In this document: in pieces, positions 44,090 to 52,397 of the stretch | Layout of the letters: the number at the start of each line of letters is the position of its first letter | How positions within the stretch are numbered: the stretch's first letter is position 1 | NCBI GenBank assembly: GCA_049334165.1 | Contig: JBEGHD010000008.1 | Reading direction: 5' to 3' (one strand) | Source of the DNA: JBEGHD01 sp049334165 | GTDB taxonomy: Bacteria > Bacteroidota > Bacteroidia > Flavobacteriales_D > Sanyastnellaceae | Length of the DNA: 64,000 bases | Translations under genes and position numbers: made by a program | Notes under the pieces: generated by a model | The model's input: only the letters and a program-made list of their open reading frames with translations | The model's database searches: none | Told to the model about the DNA's origin: nothing

Positions 44090-44166
44090 GTTTGCCGCTA
44101 TGTTTTTGAAACATTAAGAAATTAAGGGGTTTCATTAAGGTTAATTAAGCGTCCTTAATGCACCTT
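44090..44166. repeat. Intergenic inverted repeat with CATTAAGG/CCTTAATG hairpin
   Basis: AAGGTGCA (44090-44097) and TGCACCTT (44159-44166) flank a segment of repeated TTAAG words; inside, CATTAAGG (44133-44140) pairs with CCTTAATG (44153-44160). It lies between convergent genes and may end the phosphoesterase transcript. A degenerate CGTAATTCGTAATTGAT stretch follows near 44268. No mobile element is recognised. Confidence 0.4.
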
Positions 44167-44295
44167 AAAACCTGAACTCTCTTCATGTTTTCTCTTTACG
44201 CTGTCGTAAAGCCTTTTTGGCAGTAAACTTCCAAATCGGTCAACCATATCCAGGGATGGTCAAAAACTCGTAATTCGTAATTGATCATCCATAAT

Positions 44296-44610
44296 TCATC
44301 CTTGCGCCTCAGACTTCAAGCCATTAATGACCTGCTCCAACTCGCCCGCCTGAGCAACTCCGGACTTTCTCCATTTCACTTCTCCATTCATGAAAATCAT
44401 GAGAGTGGGAATACTTCTCACCTGATACTTTACCGCCAGCTGCTGATTCTTCTCCGTGTCAATTTTCACAATCTTCACGTCATCGCCCAATTTCGATTTG
44501 AGCTCTTTTAAAATTGGAGCCTGCATTTTGCAAGGCTGGCACCAATCAGCGTAAAAGTCGATAAGTACGGGTTTGTCACCTTTGATTATTTCTGAAAAAT
44601 TAGATTTCAT
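44296..44610 (-). CDS. Thioredoxin
   Basis: 104-residue stand-alone thioredoxin. The active site is WCQPCKM (usually WCGPCK), with the cis-proline in SIPTLMIF. The rest (VLIDFYADWC, VKIDTEKNQQLAVKYQVRS) is standard. Cytosolic, since no signal peptide is present. It is preceded by a second thioredoxin-fold gene 11 bases upstream on the same strand, so both are likely in one operon. The Gly to Gln change in the active-site loop may alter redox potential. Confidence 0.93.
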   Translation of the reverse strand: MKSNFSEIIKGDKPVLIDFYADWCQPCKMQAPILKELKSKLGDDVKIVKIDTEKNQQLAVKYQVRSIPTLMIFMNGEVKWRKSGVAQAGELEQVINGLKSEAQG

Positions 44611-44621
44611 TTTGTTTGATT

Positions 44622-45254
44622 TTAATTTGCAGCACCTATAGTTACTTCATTTTTGATGAGGTCGGCAATTTCCGACTGAATGCTCTTTGCTTTGTCTTTG
44701 GCATACCACTTTTGAAGATCCTTCACAAATTCCGAATACTCAGGTTTGGGCTCTGACTGTGCTTTATAGTTCTTCACTTTTTGCTGCAAAACCTCTGGAC
44801 GAGGTCCCCAGGTGAAAAGCAATTCGTCCTCGTTACTCACACAAATCAGTTTCGGAATTGATTTTCCTCCATTGGTCAAAAACATGTCCATAAGCTCAGG
44901 ATGATCGTCCCGTAAAACGAGTTTCAAATTGATTTTGTCCGAAGCTTCTGCCATTGCATTTATAACAGGCAGGCTCTGAGCGGCATCGCCACACCACGCT
45001 TCGGTGATCAAAATCCAGGTGAGTGGCTCATCGATCGAATCTAAAATGTCTTGAGTCTCATCGTAAATTTTGACATTCCTCCCGATGCGATCCATGCGGT
45101 GCTTATTCAATTTGCTGTATTCGAGCAGCACATCCGATTGAACCGCGCCAGTCGTTTTTTCTTCGTTGTGAAGTTTGTCAATTAGCTGGCAATATTCGGA
45201 GTAAGACAATGCCGACTCGTAACCGGCCTCAATCAATTTATCTAGTGCATTCAT
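44622..45254 (-). CDS. Thioredoxin-fold protein with a single active-site cysteine
   Basis: 210 residues. The thioredoxin-like core has TEAWCGDAAQSLPVIN, where the second active-site cysteine is replaced by alanine, and the cis-proline segment SIPKLICVSN with another cysteine. This form is seen widely in Bacteroidota and is not a classical dithiol reductase. It lies 11 bases upstream of a true thioredoxin gene, suggesting the two cooperate. The N-terminal 60 residues are helical. No signal peptide. Confidence 0.8.
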   Translation of the reverse strand: MNALDKLIEAGYESALSYSEYCQLIDKLHNEEKTTGAVQSDVLLEYSKLNKHRMDRIGRNVKIYDETQDILDSIDEPLTWILITEAWCGDAAQSLPVINAMAEASDKINLKLVLRDDHPELMDMFLTNGGKSIPKLICVSNEDELLFTWGPRPEVLQQKVKNYKAQSEPKPEYSEFVKDLQKWYAKDKAKSIQSEIADLIKNEVTIGAAN

Positions 45255-45357
45255 ATTCGTGCAAAGTTCTTTAATTCTGTTGCAAAGTTCCGTGATTTAA
45301 GTCACACTCGAATCCCGAATTCGTTATGGAAATGTCAACGGGAACTCGGCTGTTTCT

Positions 45358-45391
45358 TTTGATTAAACAAATTTGATAGTTCGTAAGTTTG
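45358..45391 (+). promoter_or_regulatory. Promoter of the DUF2797 gene
   Basis: TTTG at 45358-45361, 22 bases, then TAAGTTTG at 45384-45391. Transcription would start about 25 bases before the ATG at 45421, which supports that start over an upstream frame opening. Confidence 0.5.
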
Positions 45392-45420
45392 CCTGCAATG
45401 ATCAAAATCAATTTTGGATA

Positions 45421-46236
45421 ATGGAAAAGACCGGTAACATTCGCAAGATGCGCACCTCACTCGAAGACGAAGTGCAATACAGACTGCCACTTTACGATGT
45501 GCTAGAGGAAGATGAGGTTGTGGAAATGAACGAATTGATCGGCAAGGAAATCAGTTTACGTTTCCAGGGGCAGATCAACTGTGTGGTTACCGGTAAGAAG
45601 ATCAAGAAGACGTTTGGAGAAGGGATGTCGTGGGAAGCTTTCAAGACCGCTCCTCAGGCAGCTGAAAGCATTATCCATCCTGAGCTCAGTCGTATCCACG
45701 AAGGGATAGCGCTAAGAGACAAGGAGTGGGAGGAGAAACATCACAACCAACCGCATGTGGTTTATCTCTCGCTTACCGGAGGAGTGAAAGTGGGAGTTAC
45801 CCGCGAGACGAATATTCCCTACCGCTGGATCGACCAGGGAGCTGTGGAAGCGCTGTTGCTTGCGGAGGTTCCGTACCGACAATTGGCTGGATTGATAGAA
45901 GTGGAGATGAAACAACACATTGCCGACAAAACCAACTGGCGGCAGATGCTGACCAACAAATTCACCAATGAAATGTCATTGACGGAAACTAAGGAGCACT
46001 TGCTGGATTTCATGCCCGAAGAGTACCACGATTTTGTGGTGATGGAAGACGAGATCACCGAAATAAAGTATCCGGTTTTAGAGTATCCCAAAAAGGTGAA
46101 ATCGGTAAAGCTCGACAAGGTGCCGGTAATCGAACAAAGACTCATCGGAATCAAAGGCCAGTACCTTATTTTTGGAGACAACACCGTGATCAACATGCGA
46201 TCGCATGCGGGGTATAAGGTGACGGTGGAGGTTTAG
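45421..46236 (+). CDS. DUF2797 protein
   Basis: 271 residues from the ATG at 45421, chosen because of the promoter 30 bases upstream and because MEKTGNIRKMRTSLEDEVQY is a plausible family start. The conserved core is VVTGKKIKKTFGEG, HPELSRIHEGIALRDKEWEE, HVVYLSLTGGVKVGVTRETNIPYRWIDQGA. Only one cysteine of the zinc-like motifs seen in other DUF2797 proteins remains, as is usual for Bacteroidota members. Cytosolic. Function unknown. Confidence 0.8.
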   Translation: MEKTGNIRKMRTSLEDEVQYRLPLYDVLEEDEVVEMNELIGKEISLRFQGQINCVVTGKKIKKTFGEGMSWEAFKTAPQAAESIIHPELSRIHEGIALRDKEWEEKHHNQPHVVYLSLTGGVKVGVTRETNIPYRWIDQGAVEALLLAEVPYRQLAGLIEVEMKQHIADKTNWRQMLTNKFTNEMSLTETKEHLLDFMPEEYHDFVVMEDEITEIKYPVLEYPKKVKSVKLDKVPVIEQRLIGIKGQYLIFGDNTVINMRSHAGYKVTVEV

Positions 46237-46286
46237 AGTTGTTTGGGTTAGTTTCTTTCCTTCTAGATCCTTCTACAACAATAAAC

Positions 46287-46718
46287 CTACTCACTTTTCC
46301 CGGTGCACAGAATTAAGCCATTAATACTTAGATAGGGTGGTTCTCGATAAGTAAAATATGGCTTAACTGAAAGAGCTTCTACTTGTAGACTCAAGTCATG
46401 TAGTTTTTGCATCCGATCAACTATACCTCCCGCATAGATCCAGAGCTCGTTAAAACAACCTGTTTTTAATGAGTCACTAGTTACGATGGTTAACACATAA
46501 GAATAACTGTAATTTTCAGGTAGTTGAGAAGTACGGAACTTTAAGTCGTTTGCAATTGAGTCTATTTCGTTATTGTTTAGTACACGATAATTACACGATG
46601 AGGGTTGGTCAAGAAAGATGCGAATAGGCCCATTATTTTCGAATACCAGATCTTGACAGAAAAGACCAAAAGGCAGCAGAAATGCTAAAAATAATAGGGA
46701 TAGTGATTTACTTTCCAT
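46287..46718 (-). CDS. Unrecognised secreted protein
   Basis: 143 residues with a signal peptide (MESKSLSLLFLAFLLPFGLF, cleavage near FCQD). The mature region is short and strand-rich, with cysteines in SSCNYRV, TGCFNELW and LILCTGKS. No family recognised. It is 17 bases downstream of another unrecognised secreted protein on the same strand, so they may form a pair. The surroundings look AT-richer than the core genes by eye. Confidence 0.6.
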   Translation of the reverse strand: MESKSLSLLFLAFLLPFGLFCQDLVFENNGPIRIFLDQPSSCNYRVLNNNEIDSIANDLKFRTSQLPENYSYSYVLTIVTSDSLKTGCFNELWIYAGGIVDRMQKLHDLSLQVEALSVKPYFTYREPPYLSINGLILCTGKSE

Positions 46719-46735
46719 TGCTCTACTTTTTCACT

Positions 46736-47281
46736 TTATCTTAAAAGAAACTGCATTTCAAGTGCGAGAGTATTGCAATCATCCTCTTTGATAGATTTAC
46801 TAACATCAGAAATGTCAACACGATTCGAATTTTCTCTGATACGCGATAGATTCTTTTCGCCATAGGTTTCCTCAAGGGTTCTGTGGATCACAGCAATATC
46901 GTCTGATGAGTAACCTTTATGTTTAGCTAAGATAAAATCTCTGATTATTTGTGCTCTTCTCCACCCAATCATGGGGTCAATTTCATGTTCCCAAATACAG
47001 CTATTTACTAACACCAATACTAGGCCATCTTGATCCATAAAGAATTCAGTGAAGTCGATAATTCTCGATTTTGCCTCTTCAGAAAGTACACTTGATAAAT
47101 ATTCAAACTCAATCGTCAATGGTCCATGGGCATTGCTTCTTTGACACATTGACTGTGAAGTAAATAAGAATGAAAACATTAATATGATCAAAGCATGTTT
47201 TGGAAAAAGCCTCTTTCTTCTGTCCTTCACGTTGTTTTTCCTCATCTCTGCTTTTCGTTGATTGTGTTCTTTCTGTATCAT
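46736..47281 (-). CDS. Secreted protein with degenerate OmpA-like domain
   Basis: About 181 residues from the ATG at 47281. A basic segment precedes a signal-like hydrophobic stretch (ALIILMFSFLFTSQSMCQ). The mature part resembles the OmpA/MotB peptidoglycan-binding fold: IEFEYLSSVLSEEAKSRIID at the first strand-helix, MIGWRRAQIIRDFILAKHKG at the second helix, and ENSNRVDISDV at the last strand, matching the family's NRRVEI. The usual peptidoglycan-binding Asp in the TD loop is not obvious, so binding may be lost. Tandem with the unrecognised secreted gene downstream. Confidence 0.6.
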   Translation of the reverse strand: MIQKEHNQRKAEMRKNNVKDRRKRLFPKHALIILMFSFLFTSQSMCQRSNAHGPLTIEFEYLSSVLSEEAKSRIIDFTEFFMDQDGLVLVLVNSCIWEHEIDPMIGWRRAQIIRDFILAKHKGYSSDDIAVIHRTLEETYGEKNLSRIRENSNRVDISDVSKSIKEDDCNTLALEMQFLLR

Positions 47282-47371
47282 CAATTTATTTACTTCGAAG
47301 TGTAATATTTTGAGCCTACCTCAAATAATCTTCGCTTACTAAATCTACCAATTACCAAAATACCTAACCAC

Positions 47372-48178
47372 CTACTCATCCTTTCTCCTTTGTCTTGCTG
47401 GGCTTTCGCCCATTCCCCAGAGTTGGAGCATTTCTTCAACTGAATAGTCGTATTCTTTTTCAACGCGCTGACCCACTGGCTGCAGCAATGACATTTCGTG
47501 ATTTCGCGGGTTTTTGATGTCTTGAGAAATCGGGTAGGCGTTCATTTCATCTGCAGGGTAGGGATTGAGAAGTGATGTGATTTCATTTAACGCAGCTTCG
47601 GGATCGAGCCAGAGGTTTTCGTCTTCCGGTTTTAAAATCACCGGACTGCGGTGGTGTCCGACCTTTTGCAAAACCCGATTGGCAGTGGTTGTGATGATTG
47701 AGAATCCATTGGAGATCTCACCGGTTTCTTTGTCTACCCACTGATCGTAGAGGCCGGCAAAGGCAAATGGCCGTTGGTTGTTTTTCAGGTAAACCACATA
47801 AGGCTTGCTCAACTTTTCTTTTTCTGGTCCTTCGATGAAAGCATCAGCAACCACCAGGCAGCGTTGCGAGCGAATAGGCTTTCGGAAAGCCGGTTTTTTG
47901 ATGATACCCTTTGCCCCGGAAAATTGGGGATCGTTCTCTTTGTTGAGGTCGCCCTCACTGCGAGCGTTAAAGAGATACATTCTTTTTTTAGCCCAAAAAG
48001 GAGTGAGGCCAAAATTGAAAAACTGACCCGTTTTGGGCTCTTCCTGGGTAATTACCAGTCCGGTTTGTCCAGGTCCCAGGTTAGGGTTGGGCACGTGTTT
48101 CTTTGGCTCCGGGATAGTGATCTTGAACCGCTTTTCGATGCTTTCAACTTTGCTGATGGTAACGTATCGCCCGCACAT
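47372..48178 (-). CDS. SRAP/YedK-HMCES-family abasic-site protein
   Basis: 268 residues of the SOS-response-associated peptidase family, which crosslinks covalently to abasic sites in single-stranded DNA through the N-terminal cysteine. Cys2 is present (MCGRYVT), the DNA-binding ARSEG motif follows, the catalytic glutamate lies in CLVVADAFIEG and the histidine in VGHHRSPVIL. This bacterial version is longer than E. coli YedK (222) by a C-terminal basic tail (ESPARQRRKDE). No LexA-box search was possible. Not linked to neighbours. Confidence 0.93.
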   Translation of the reverse strand: MCGRYVTISKVESIEKRFKITIPEPKKHVPNPNLGPGQTGLVITQEEPKTGQFFNFGLTPFWAKKRMYLFNARSEGDLNKENDPQFSGAKGIIKKPAFRKPIRSQRCLVVADAFIEGPEKEKLSKPYVVYLKNNQRPFAFAGLYDQWVDKETGEISNGFSIITTTANRVLQKVGHHRSPVILKPEDENLWLDPEAALNEITSLLNPYPADEMNAYPISQDIKNPRNHEMSLLQPVGQRVEKEYDYSVEEMLQLWGMGESPARQRRKDE

Positions 48179-48358
48179 TTGAAAATCGCTTTTAGTGAGT
48201 GATGAAAGGTAAAGAAAAATGGTGGGTGGAGAAGGGGCTGATTGCGCTACAGGTACTGAATTTTCTGTGTGTTGTTTTCCAGTCTTGCAAGCTTGAATAG
48301 GTTTCTAAGTTATAAAGTTCGAGATTTTATTGTTGAAGATTCATTTGCTCGTAAACCC

Positions 48359-48366
48359 TATATTTG
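48359..48366 (+). promoter_or_regulatory. -7 element upstream of the choice-of-anchor-L gene
   Basis: TATATTTG matches TAnnTTTG exactly, 31 bases before the ATG at 48397. The nearest TTG (48333-48335) is 23 bases upstream, slightly long. Confidence 0.45.
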
Positions 48367-48396
48367 CTCCTCTTTTATACCTTTATTAAACTTACC

Positions 48397-50247
48397 ATGA
48401 CTAGAATTTTAAATTGTAGAAAACTCCTATTTGCCTCGTTTTTCACTTTGTTCTCACAAATCGTTGTCGCACAATTAACAACTAACAGTGATGTCACGCC
48501 TGAGCAAGCGGTAGACATCCTCACGGGCAATGGCGTTGTAATCTCCAATTTGGAATTCAGTGGAGGTTCTGAGCAAATTGGTTCCTTCAATTGTGAAGAC
48601 TGTGGACTAGGGCTGGAAGATGGTTTAGTGCTTGTAACAGGTGATGTAAGTCTTGTTGAAGGTCCAAATGACTCAGCCAATGAAACAGTCGGGGGAGTAT
48701 ATTTGGAAGCTTCTGATACGGACCTCGAGTTACTAGAAAACTCTGAGTTACATGATGCCGCTGTCCTTGAATTTGATTTTGTAGCTACCAGCGATTCCAT
48801 AAGTTTTGAATTTGTCTTTGGATCTGAAGAATATCCCGAGTATGTAAATTCAATCAATGATGTGTTTGGTTTTTTTCTGAGTGGACCAGGAATTGAAGGA
48901 CCTTTTTCCAATGACGGTATTAACATAGCTCTGATTCCTGGTACCGATACCCCAGTGTCTATATCAACCGTCAATAATGGAGAGGATGGAACTACAGGGC
49001 CTTGCGTGAACTGTGAGTTCTATATTAATAACGGACCTGATTCACCTTCATCAAACAGTATCCAATTTGACGGTTTTACAACTGTAATGGAGGCTGATGC
49101 AGGAGGTCTTCAGTGTGGCGAAACTTATCATATAAAATTGGCAATCGCTGATAATTACGATGCCGCATATGATTCTGGGATATTCTTGAAGGGGAATAGC
49201 CTTAGTTCTGGAATTCCTGACCTGACGAACATTACTGACCCTCTTGAGAATTCTACCTTGATTGAAGGCTGCAGCTATATCAATTTTCCAGTCTACAATA
49301 ATGAAACTAATCAGAACGATACAATCTTTATCAGCACTGGAGGCACATCAGTGAACGGAATAGACTACTCAGGAATCCTTGATTTTGTAGTCCTTGATGC
49401 TTCCACCTGTGTGGATGTTGTGACGATCGAGCCCCTAGATGATATGGTCTCTGAAGAAACTGAGACTCTCTTCATTCAAGTCTGGAATGAAGATTCGACA
49501 GGAGGAGTAGACACTCTTTTCAATGCAGAATTCAATATTCTTGACTATGTCCCGCCATCCTTCGTTCTCGAAGAGTCTGTGAGTTTTTGCTCTGAGGGTG
49601 ACGTTGAGTTGACCCCCACAATTACCTCAGGAATTGGTGTGTATGACTTTCAGTGGAGTAATGGAGATACTTCACTTTCTACTATCGTCAGTCCTTTACA
49701 GGAAATGGATTTTGTTTTTTCAATGATGGATCAGTGTGGAGGACAAGAGACCAGTTCAGTAACAGTGACACCGATTAATATAGAAACGTTTCTGACACAG
49801 GAAGCGAATACTTTGACTTCAATAGAGAGCGATGCCGATTACCAATGGCTCGACTGCAATAATTCAATGCAGCCTATTGAGGGGGAAACCAATCAGTCTT
49901 TCGTAGCCACAGAGAACGGTAGTTATGCCGTCACCATCACACTGGATGGATGCACTGTGGTTTCGGAGTGTTATGATATTTCAGGTGTTGTTGTAGATGA
50001 GATTAGAGAGCAGACTTCTTCCAAAATCTACCCCAATCCAACCACTGGTGATATCACCTTGGAATGCGGTACCCAAATAAAGGATTACCTACTAGTTGAT
50101 TTTACCGGACGAGTAATACATAAAGGGCAGGTGAAATTTGGAAAAAGCCACTTAAATCTGGTTCTGCCTGAATCTCCGGGTGTTTATTGCCTCAGAGTGA
50201 ACTCAGGCGATGGATCATACGAAGTGCATAGAATAGTGAAGAAATAG
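48397..50247 (+). CDS. Secreted choice-of-anchor-L protein with T9SS type A domain
   Basis: 616 residues from the ATG at 48397. Signal peptide MTRILNCRKLLFASFFTLFS, cleaved near VVAQ. The choice-of-anchor L domain covers about 25-260 (NGVVISNLEFSGG, LEFDFVATSDSISFEFVFGS EEYPEYV, GPFSNDGINIALIPG). Calx-beta-like and Ig-like regions follow, and the C-terminus is a T9SS type A sorting domain (SSKIYPNPTTGDITLECG ending VHRIVKK). Exported and anchored by T9SS. Monocistronic, with its own promoter element. Confidence 0.9.
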   Translation: MTRILNCRKLLFASFFTLFSQIVVAQLTTNSDVTPEQAVDILTGNGVVISNLEFSGGSEQIGSFNCEDCGLGLEDGLVLVTGDVSLVEGPNDSANETVGGVYLEASDTDLELLENSELHDAAVLEFDFVATSDSISFEFVFGSEEYPEYVNSINDVFGFFLSGPGIEGPFSNDGINIALIPGTDTPVSISTVNNGEDGTTGPCVNCEFYINNGPDSPSSNSIQFDGFTTVMEADAGGLQCGETYHIKLAIADNYDAAYDSGIFLKGNSLSSGIPDLTNITDPLENSTLIEGCSYINFPVYNNETNQNDTIFISTGGTSVNGIDYSGILDFVVLDASTCVDVVTIEPLDDMVSEETETLFIQVWNEDSTGGVDTLFNAEFNILDYVPPSFVLEESVSFCSEGDVELTPTITSGIGVYDFQWSNGDTSLSTIVSPLQEMDFVFSMMDQCGGQETSSVTVTPINIETFLTQEANTLTSIESDADYQWLDCNNSMQPIEGETNQSFVATENGSYAVTITLDGCTVVSECYDISGVVVDEIREQTSSKIYPNPTTGDITLECGTQIKDYLLVDFTGRVIHKGQVKFGKSHLNLVLPESPGVYCLRVNSGDGSYEVHRIVKK

Positions 50248-50353
50248 ACTGATTTCAATTTGAATTAGTCCGATTGGATGGAAGGCCAAAAATCAATCAA
50301 CTACAACTATTGTTATTACCCTTCGGTTAAACTTTTTTCATTATGACGTTTAT

Positions 50354-50604
50354 ATGGATAAAGGAGAGTTAGTTTTGAAAAGACCATTCACTCACATGTA
50401 TTATGAAAGCCCGAAACATGTTCAGGTTTTTCCTATGGGTCAATTGACTTTGTTTTTTTATTCATGTACAAGGTAGTAGGTCCTGAAAAGACTTACTGGA
50501 TTAAAATACCACCTAAATCTTTTAAAGAGAGGTTGAACCTCTCATTAGCAATTCAAAGGATTAGAGAAAAAATAGATAAGCTTGTAGAAGTAAATGAAAG
50601 GTGA
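50354..50604 (+). pseudogene. Probable frameshifted small gene
   Basis: Two short frames read as one broken gene. The first starts ATG at 50354 (MDKGELVLKRPFTHMYYESP...) and ends TAG at 50474-50476; the second starts ATG at 50464 (MYKVVGPEKTYWIKIPPKSF...) and ends TGA at 50602-50604. They overlap in different frames around a run of seven T (50453-50459). One extra T there would join them into a basic protein of about 83 residues. No homologue is recognised. It could be a pseudogene, a slippage-regulated gene or a sequencing error. The remaining 50248-50353 and 50605-50683 hold nothing recognised. Confidence 0.35.
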
Positions 50605-50683
50605 AAAATAAATTCCCCCCGAGTCTGGAGGTAAACTATTCACAGAACTCATATTCCACCAGGGAAGGTTCTTTCGCTAAAGA

Positions 50684-51550
50684 TTAAAAGCCTTCTGCTC
50701 CGAAGTTGGAAAGAAAGAGAAGAAAATCTTCCGTATTGAGTAGCTCATCAGAGTTAAAGTCTATTTCGCAATCTCCTTCGCACCCATATTCTGCTAAAAA
50801 GAGAACGAGGTCTGCAGCATCTATAATCCCATTTTCATCTATGTCGCCATAATTTGTTGAGCCCTCATCGAAACCCGGTGGAGCTGAATTTTGGAAGATC
50901 AGTTCATCTCCGTTTCCCCAAATGCCATTGCCATTGTCTGAGAAAACTACAAAGGCAGTATCACCCACACAACAACCGTATGCTCCTTCGCAGACATTCG
51001 CGTATACCAATCCCACATTGTTGCCAGACGAAATGGGGTCGAAACAAAACTGCAGCGAAGAGGTCATGCTCCAATCCAAATTTTCACTCGTCCATGCTAT
51101 TTCATATGTATCGAAACCTGTTGAGTTTGAATTGATCCATGCGTTGAATGAAATTTCACATCCCATAGCGTCTCCATTGACATCTCCTATTTCAAACTCC
51201 CACTCAAACTGCGGAAAAACTACCAATGCGAATGGTTCAGATGTAGTTGTATCGTCAGTGAAAGTATAGGTGACCTGCAACCTTAAATTGAGCGTGTCAG
51301 CCATAGGTTGAGAATTTTCAGAGATCAGGTTTAATTGGCAATCTGCGTCAACTTCCGTCCACTCATCACTAACTTGCTTTTGCCAGCTAAAGTGGTAGTT
51401 ATCATCAGTTCCATCACAGTACTCCGTTATTAGAAGCCCATTTCCAGAGCAGCTGTAATAGATTTCATTAAACTCCAGGTCCAGTGTGTTTTGGGTAAAA
51501 GCAGACAATGAAAATAGAAAGGCAAGGCAGATTAGAATACTTTTCTTCAT
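50684..51550 (-). CDS. Secreted protein with C-terminal dockerin-like EF-hand repeats
   Basis: 288 residues. Signal peptide MKKSILICLAFLFSLSAFTQ. The middle is a beta-rich module of Ig-like character (cysteines in YSCSGNG, EYCDGTD, GCEISF). The last 50 residues contain two EF-hand-like calcium loops in dockerin style (DIDENGIIDAADLVLFLAEY and DFNSDELLNTEDFLLFLSNF). No cohesin partner is visible. There is no T9SS domain at the C-terminus, so dockerin-type calcium binding is the main clue. Confidence 0.7.
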   Translation of the reverse strand: MKKSILICLAFLFSLSAFTQNTLDLEFNEIYYSCSGNGLLITEYCDGTDDNYHFSWQKQVSDEWTEVDADCQLNLISENSQPMADTLNLRLQVTYTFTDDTTTSEPFALVVFPQFEWEFEIGDVNGDAMGCEISFNAWINSNSTGFDTYEIAWTSENLDWSMTSSLQFCFDPISSGNNVGLVYANVCEGAYGCCVGDTAFVVFSDNGNGIWGNGDELIFQNSAPPGFDEGSTNYGDIDENGIIDAADLVLFLAEYGCEGDCEIDFNSDELLNTEDFLLFLSNFGAEGF

Positions 51551-51622
51551 AACAGTTAGTTTTTTTGGCCCCTTAAGTGAAAGAGTTTGGTGAGTTTGAT
51601 AAAGTGTTGACCGACAAGTTAA

Positions 51623-52060
51623 TCAAAAATTACCTCTGCCGGTTACTTCGACCTTGCTTTCTTCGGGCAAAAAGTATCCTCCAACTAGTCCATTACCCCA
51701 TGGCTCGTAGATTTCAAAGTAGATAGTATCGTCTTGGTTGTCGAGTAGAAAAAGAAACCTGTTAGAATCGGTCGGCAAACGTCTTCTGTTTACATAATAA
51801 TCGTAATTGAGATCAGTTTCAATTTGAATGGTTTTATTACAGAGCTTTTTGCGGTTGTAATCCATGAGATATTCCGAAGTGTCTGTGAAAATAAGTTGAG
51901 TAGAATCAGCCCGACAAAAATTTATTGTGCTCGTGAACTTTTCATTTCTCAGCATCGCCTCGAGAATCATCTTTGGCTCATGGTCGCTATTAAGTGGAGC
52001 CAGAGCGGGGAAACTCAGAAGAGACAGTAGGACCAGAGATTGGAACTTAGGTTACTTCAT
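51623..52060 (-). pseudogene. Small secreted protein gene with a nonsense codon at position 3
   Basis: An ORF from the internal ATG at 51970 gives 115 residues, but the frame continues upstream through a signal-peptide-like stretch (PKFQSLVLLSLLSFPALA) back to ATG AAG TAA at 52060-52052: the third codon is a stop. No ATG, GTG or TTG lies between. The intact precursor would be about 145 residues with a signal peptide. The mature part has FCRADSTQLIF and KKLCNKTI cysteines and a strand-rich end. No family recognised. Either a pseudogene, a sequencing error, or translation from the internal ATG giving a cytosolic fragment. Confidence 0.5.
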
Positions 52061-52103
52061 TAGCAATGAAAGATAATGAAAATTGGTGGGTGGGGATAGT
52101 GGG

Positions 52104-52397
52104 CTACCGAAACCAGAATGCCAAAAACATAGTCAGCAAAACTATCAGTGAAACCTGGTTAACTAAAGTGTGCCGCGTTCTGTTTCGCTTTTTGAAGAGC
52201 AGCAATAGGTTGATGAGAATAAGAAATGAGGCTGCAATAAAAATTCCGACCTGGAGATAAACCAATAACATTATTCCCATTCCATCGGGCTGGCCGTACA
52301 CATCAATTTCGGTGGTTTGAATTGCATATTCAGAACAAAAAAGAGCAGTCAGTAAGACAATGGTGAGCGCAGAAGTAATCCAGTTGAAGGGTTTCAT
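52104..52397 (-). CDS. Small three-TM membrane protein
   Basis: 97 residues with three hydrophobic segments (about 5-25, 42-65 and 78-96). It begins MKPFNWITSALTIVLL, overlapping the upstream gene by 4 bases (ATGA), so it is coupled to it. No motif or family recognised. The short basic loop KKRNRTRHTLVNQ lies between the second and third segments. Confidence 0.6.
   Translation of the reverse strand: MKPFNWITSALTIVLLTALFCSEYAIQTTEIDVYGQPDGMGIMLLVYLQVGIFIAASFLILINLLLLFKKRNRTRHTLVNQVSLIVLLTMFLAFWFR

Noticed and set aside
44268..44294. AT-rich CGTAATTCGTAATTG stretch as an insertion-sequence end
   Set aside because: No transposase, target duplication or terminal inverted repeat accompanies it; it looks like simple intergenic repeat.
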